From contig JAAFGW010000129.1 of the NCBI GenBank assembly GCA_010365175.1, forward strand, positions 1 to 7,801: DNA of 7,801 nt, in the 5' to 3' direction. Positions 6,863 through 7,801 of the stretch are shown here, piece by piece (within the stretch, counting starts at the first letter, position 1; the number at the start of each line of letters is the position of its first letter). This stretch comes from Sulfuriferula multivorans (lineage in GTDB: Bacteria; Pseudomonadota; Gammaproteobacteria; Burkholderiales; Thiobacillaceae). The notes beneath the pieces were generated by a model, which saw only the letters and a list, made by a program, of their open reading frames with translations, made no database searches and was not told where the DNA came from. The translations under genes and the position numbers were made by a program.

Positions 6863-6921
6863 GAATACTCGCATGTAGTGTGCGGCCATTCTACCTTTGC
6901 TGGCTAACTTCAAAAAGTGCA

Positions 6922-6957
6922 ACGGAAAAAGAAAACGGCGCTATACGCGCCGTTTTC
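6922..6957 (-). terminator. intrinsic terminator after ihfB
   Basis: A perfect 11-bp inverted repeat (6931-6941 with 6947-6957, loop TATAC on the plus strand) lies 18 nt after the ihfB stop. Read on the minus strand the hairpin has a GC-rich core, ends in GTTTTC and runs directly into TTTTT (6926-6930), the classical form of a Rho-independent terminator. It should end most rpsA-ihfB transcripts before lapA. Confidence 0.88.
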
Positions 6958-6975
6958 ACTTACCTTGCTTCCAAC

Positions 6976-7260
6976 TCAGAGCGGAAAATCCACCCGGTCG
7001 CGTAATTCCTTACCGGCCTTAAAGTGCGGCACATATTTCGCCGGCACCTGAACGCGTTCTCCAGATTTCGGATTGCGCCCAAGGCGGGCGGGGCGAAAAC
7101 TCAGGCTAAAACTGCCAAAGCCGCGAATCTCGATACGCTCGCCACGCGACAAATTTTTTGCCAGCGCGTCGAGGATCGTTTTCACCGCCATTTCGATATC
7201 CGTAACCGAAAATTGCGAATGTCGAGCAGCCAACTGGGCAATCAACTCTGACTTGGTCAT
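6976..7260 (-). CDS. ihfB: integration host factor subunit beta
   Basis: A nucleoid DNA-bending protein, beta half of the IHF heterodimer, which binds the minor groove and makes U-turns in DNA for recombination, transcription and replication. At 94 residues it matches the E. coli protein in length and opens with the same M-T-K-S-E-L-I. The body has E-R-I-E-I-R46-G-F-G-S-F-S-L. The DNA-contacting arm is G-R-N-P64-K-S-G-E, with P64 as the intercalating proline. The family ending Y-V-P-H-F-K-A-G-K-E-L-R-D-R is present. IHF beta rather than HU or IHF alpha is supported by these and by the position directly after rpsA. The ATG (7258-7260) is 2 nt after the rpsA stop, so translation is likely coupled; a GAG in the rpsA stop region is the only Shine-Dalgarno-like sequence. 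The 3' end is marked by a strong terminator. Confidence 0.97.
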   Translation of the reverse strand: MTKSELIAQLAARHSQFSVTDIEMAVKTILDALAKNLSRGERIEIRGFGSFSLSFRPARLGRNPKSGERVQVPAKYVPHFKAGKELRDRVDFPL

Positions 7261-7262
7261 TT

Positions 7263-7801
7263 TTACTCGGCGTTCTTGTTGTCGAGTTTGGCCTTCAACA
7301 GCGCGCCGAGATTGGTCGAGCCGCTGGCAGCCGCAGAAGTATCAGCAGCGATTTTCTTCATGGCCGAATCCTGATCGGTCATGTCCTTGGCCTTGATCGA
7401 CAGGTTGATGACGCGATTTTTGCGGTCAACGTTGATGATCATGGCTTCGATTTCATCGCCGTCCTTGTAGTGGGTGCGCATGTCTTCGACACGGTCACGC
7501 GACACTTCTGATGCGCGCAGATAACCTTCCATGTCGCTGTCGAGTTGCACGGTGGCACCCTTGGCTTCCACAGTCTTGATGGTGCCCTTGACGATGCTGC
7601 CCTTCTCGTGACCAGTTGCATAGCTGGTCAGCGGATCGCCTTCGAGCTGTTTGATGCCGAGCGAAATACGCTCGCGCTCGAGATCGATGCCCAGTACCAC
7701 GGCTTCCACATCCTGACCCTTGCGGAAGTTGCGCACGGCTTCTTCGCCCGGCAGGCTCCACGACAGATCGGACAGGTGGACCAGACCGTCGATGCCACCA
7801 G
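7263..7801 (-). CDS. rpsA: 30S ribosomal protein S1, C-terminal part (5' end beyond window)
   Basis: S1 binds mRNA on the 30S subunit through OB-fold S1 repeats and is needed for initiation on most mRNAs. The window holds the last 178 residues plus a partial codon; the frame is open to the right edge. The first part (G-G-I-D-G-L-V-H-L-S-D-L-S-W through E-R-E-R-I-S-L-G-I-K-Q-L) corresponds to the fifth S1 repeat of E. coli S1. A complete sixth repeat follows (K-G-S-I-V-K-G-T-I to N-R-V-I-N-L-S-I-K-A-K-D, with Y-L-R-A-S-E-V-S-R-D-R-V-E-D). An alanine- and serine-rich tail ends in D-N-K-N-A-E. The GTG at 7736 is an internal valine, not a start. It is followed by ihfB after 2 nt, the widespread rpsA-ihfB pair. 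Confidence 0.97.
   Translation of the reverse strand, partial: GGIDGLVHLSDLSWSLPGEEAVRNFRKGQDVEAVVLGIDLERERISLGIKQLEGDPLTSYATGHEKGSIVKGTIKTVEAKGATVQLDSDMEGYLRASEVSRDRVEDMRTHYKDGDEIEAMIINVDRKNRVINLSIKAKDMTDQDSAMKKIAADTSAAASGSTNLGALLKAKLDNKNAE

Noticed and set aside
6890..6922. lapA starting at the TTG at 6922
   Set aside because: It would begin within the terminator region, lacks a Shine-Dalgarno sequence and adds a polar segment before the first membrane helix that the family does not need.

Overview
The window is a stretch of bacterial chromosome whose recognisable genes all lie on the minus strand, so transcription runs from right to left. The gene complement, the order rpsA-ihfB-lapA-lapB-pyrF-ugd-cysM-radA, and a GC content near 55-65% in the conserved genes suggest a betaproteobacterium. 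A Nitrosomonadales/Gallionellaceae-like lineage is my best guess from protein style, but it is an inference and not tested by a search.

In order of transcription: the 3' part of rpsA (ribosomal protein S1) enters from the right edge, with ihfB (IHF beta) 2 nt behind it. A strong intrinsic terminator follows ihfB. Then come lapA and lapB (envelope and lipopolysaccharide-control proteins), pyrF (OMP decarboxylase), and ugd (UDP-glucose 6-dehydrogenase, with a TTG start whose Shine-Dalgarno sequence abuts the pyrF stop). A 97-nt gap separates ugd from cysM (cysteine synthase B). radA (recombination and repair ATPase, GTG start) follows 21 nt later. The lapA-lapB-pyrF-ugd genes are packed with gaps of 5-13 nt and look like one operon joining lipopolysaccharide control, a pyrimidine step and UDP-glucuronate supply.

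The leftmost kilobase differs. It holds a 246-residue orphan protein, a single N-terminal membrane helix followed by a coiled coil and a charged alpha-helical domain, at about 47% GC against about 65% in a sampled part of radA. At the very edge is the first part of another gene (nine codons plus two bases) with a good ribosome binding site. This is the accessory part of the window.

No RNA genes, insertion sequences, CRISPR arrays or phage genes were seen. The points most worth a second look are the low-GC orphan membrane protein, a heptanucleotide tandem repeat forming the lapB/pyrF junction and supplying pyrF start codons, a G7 tract in a possible promoter spacer before the left-edge gene, and the terminator dividing ihfB from lapA.
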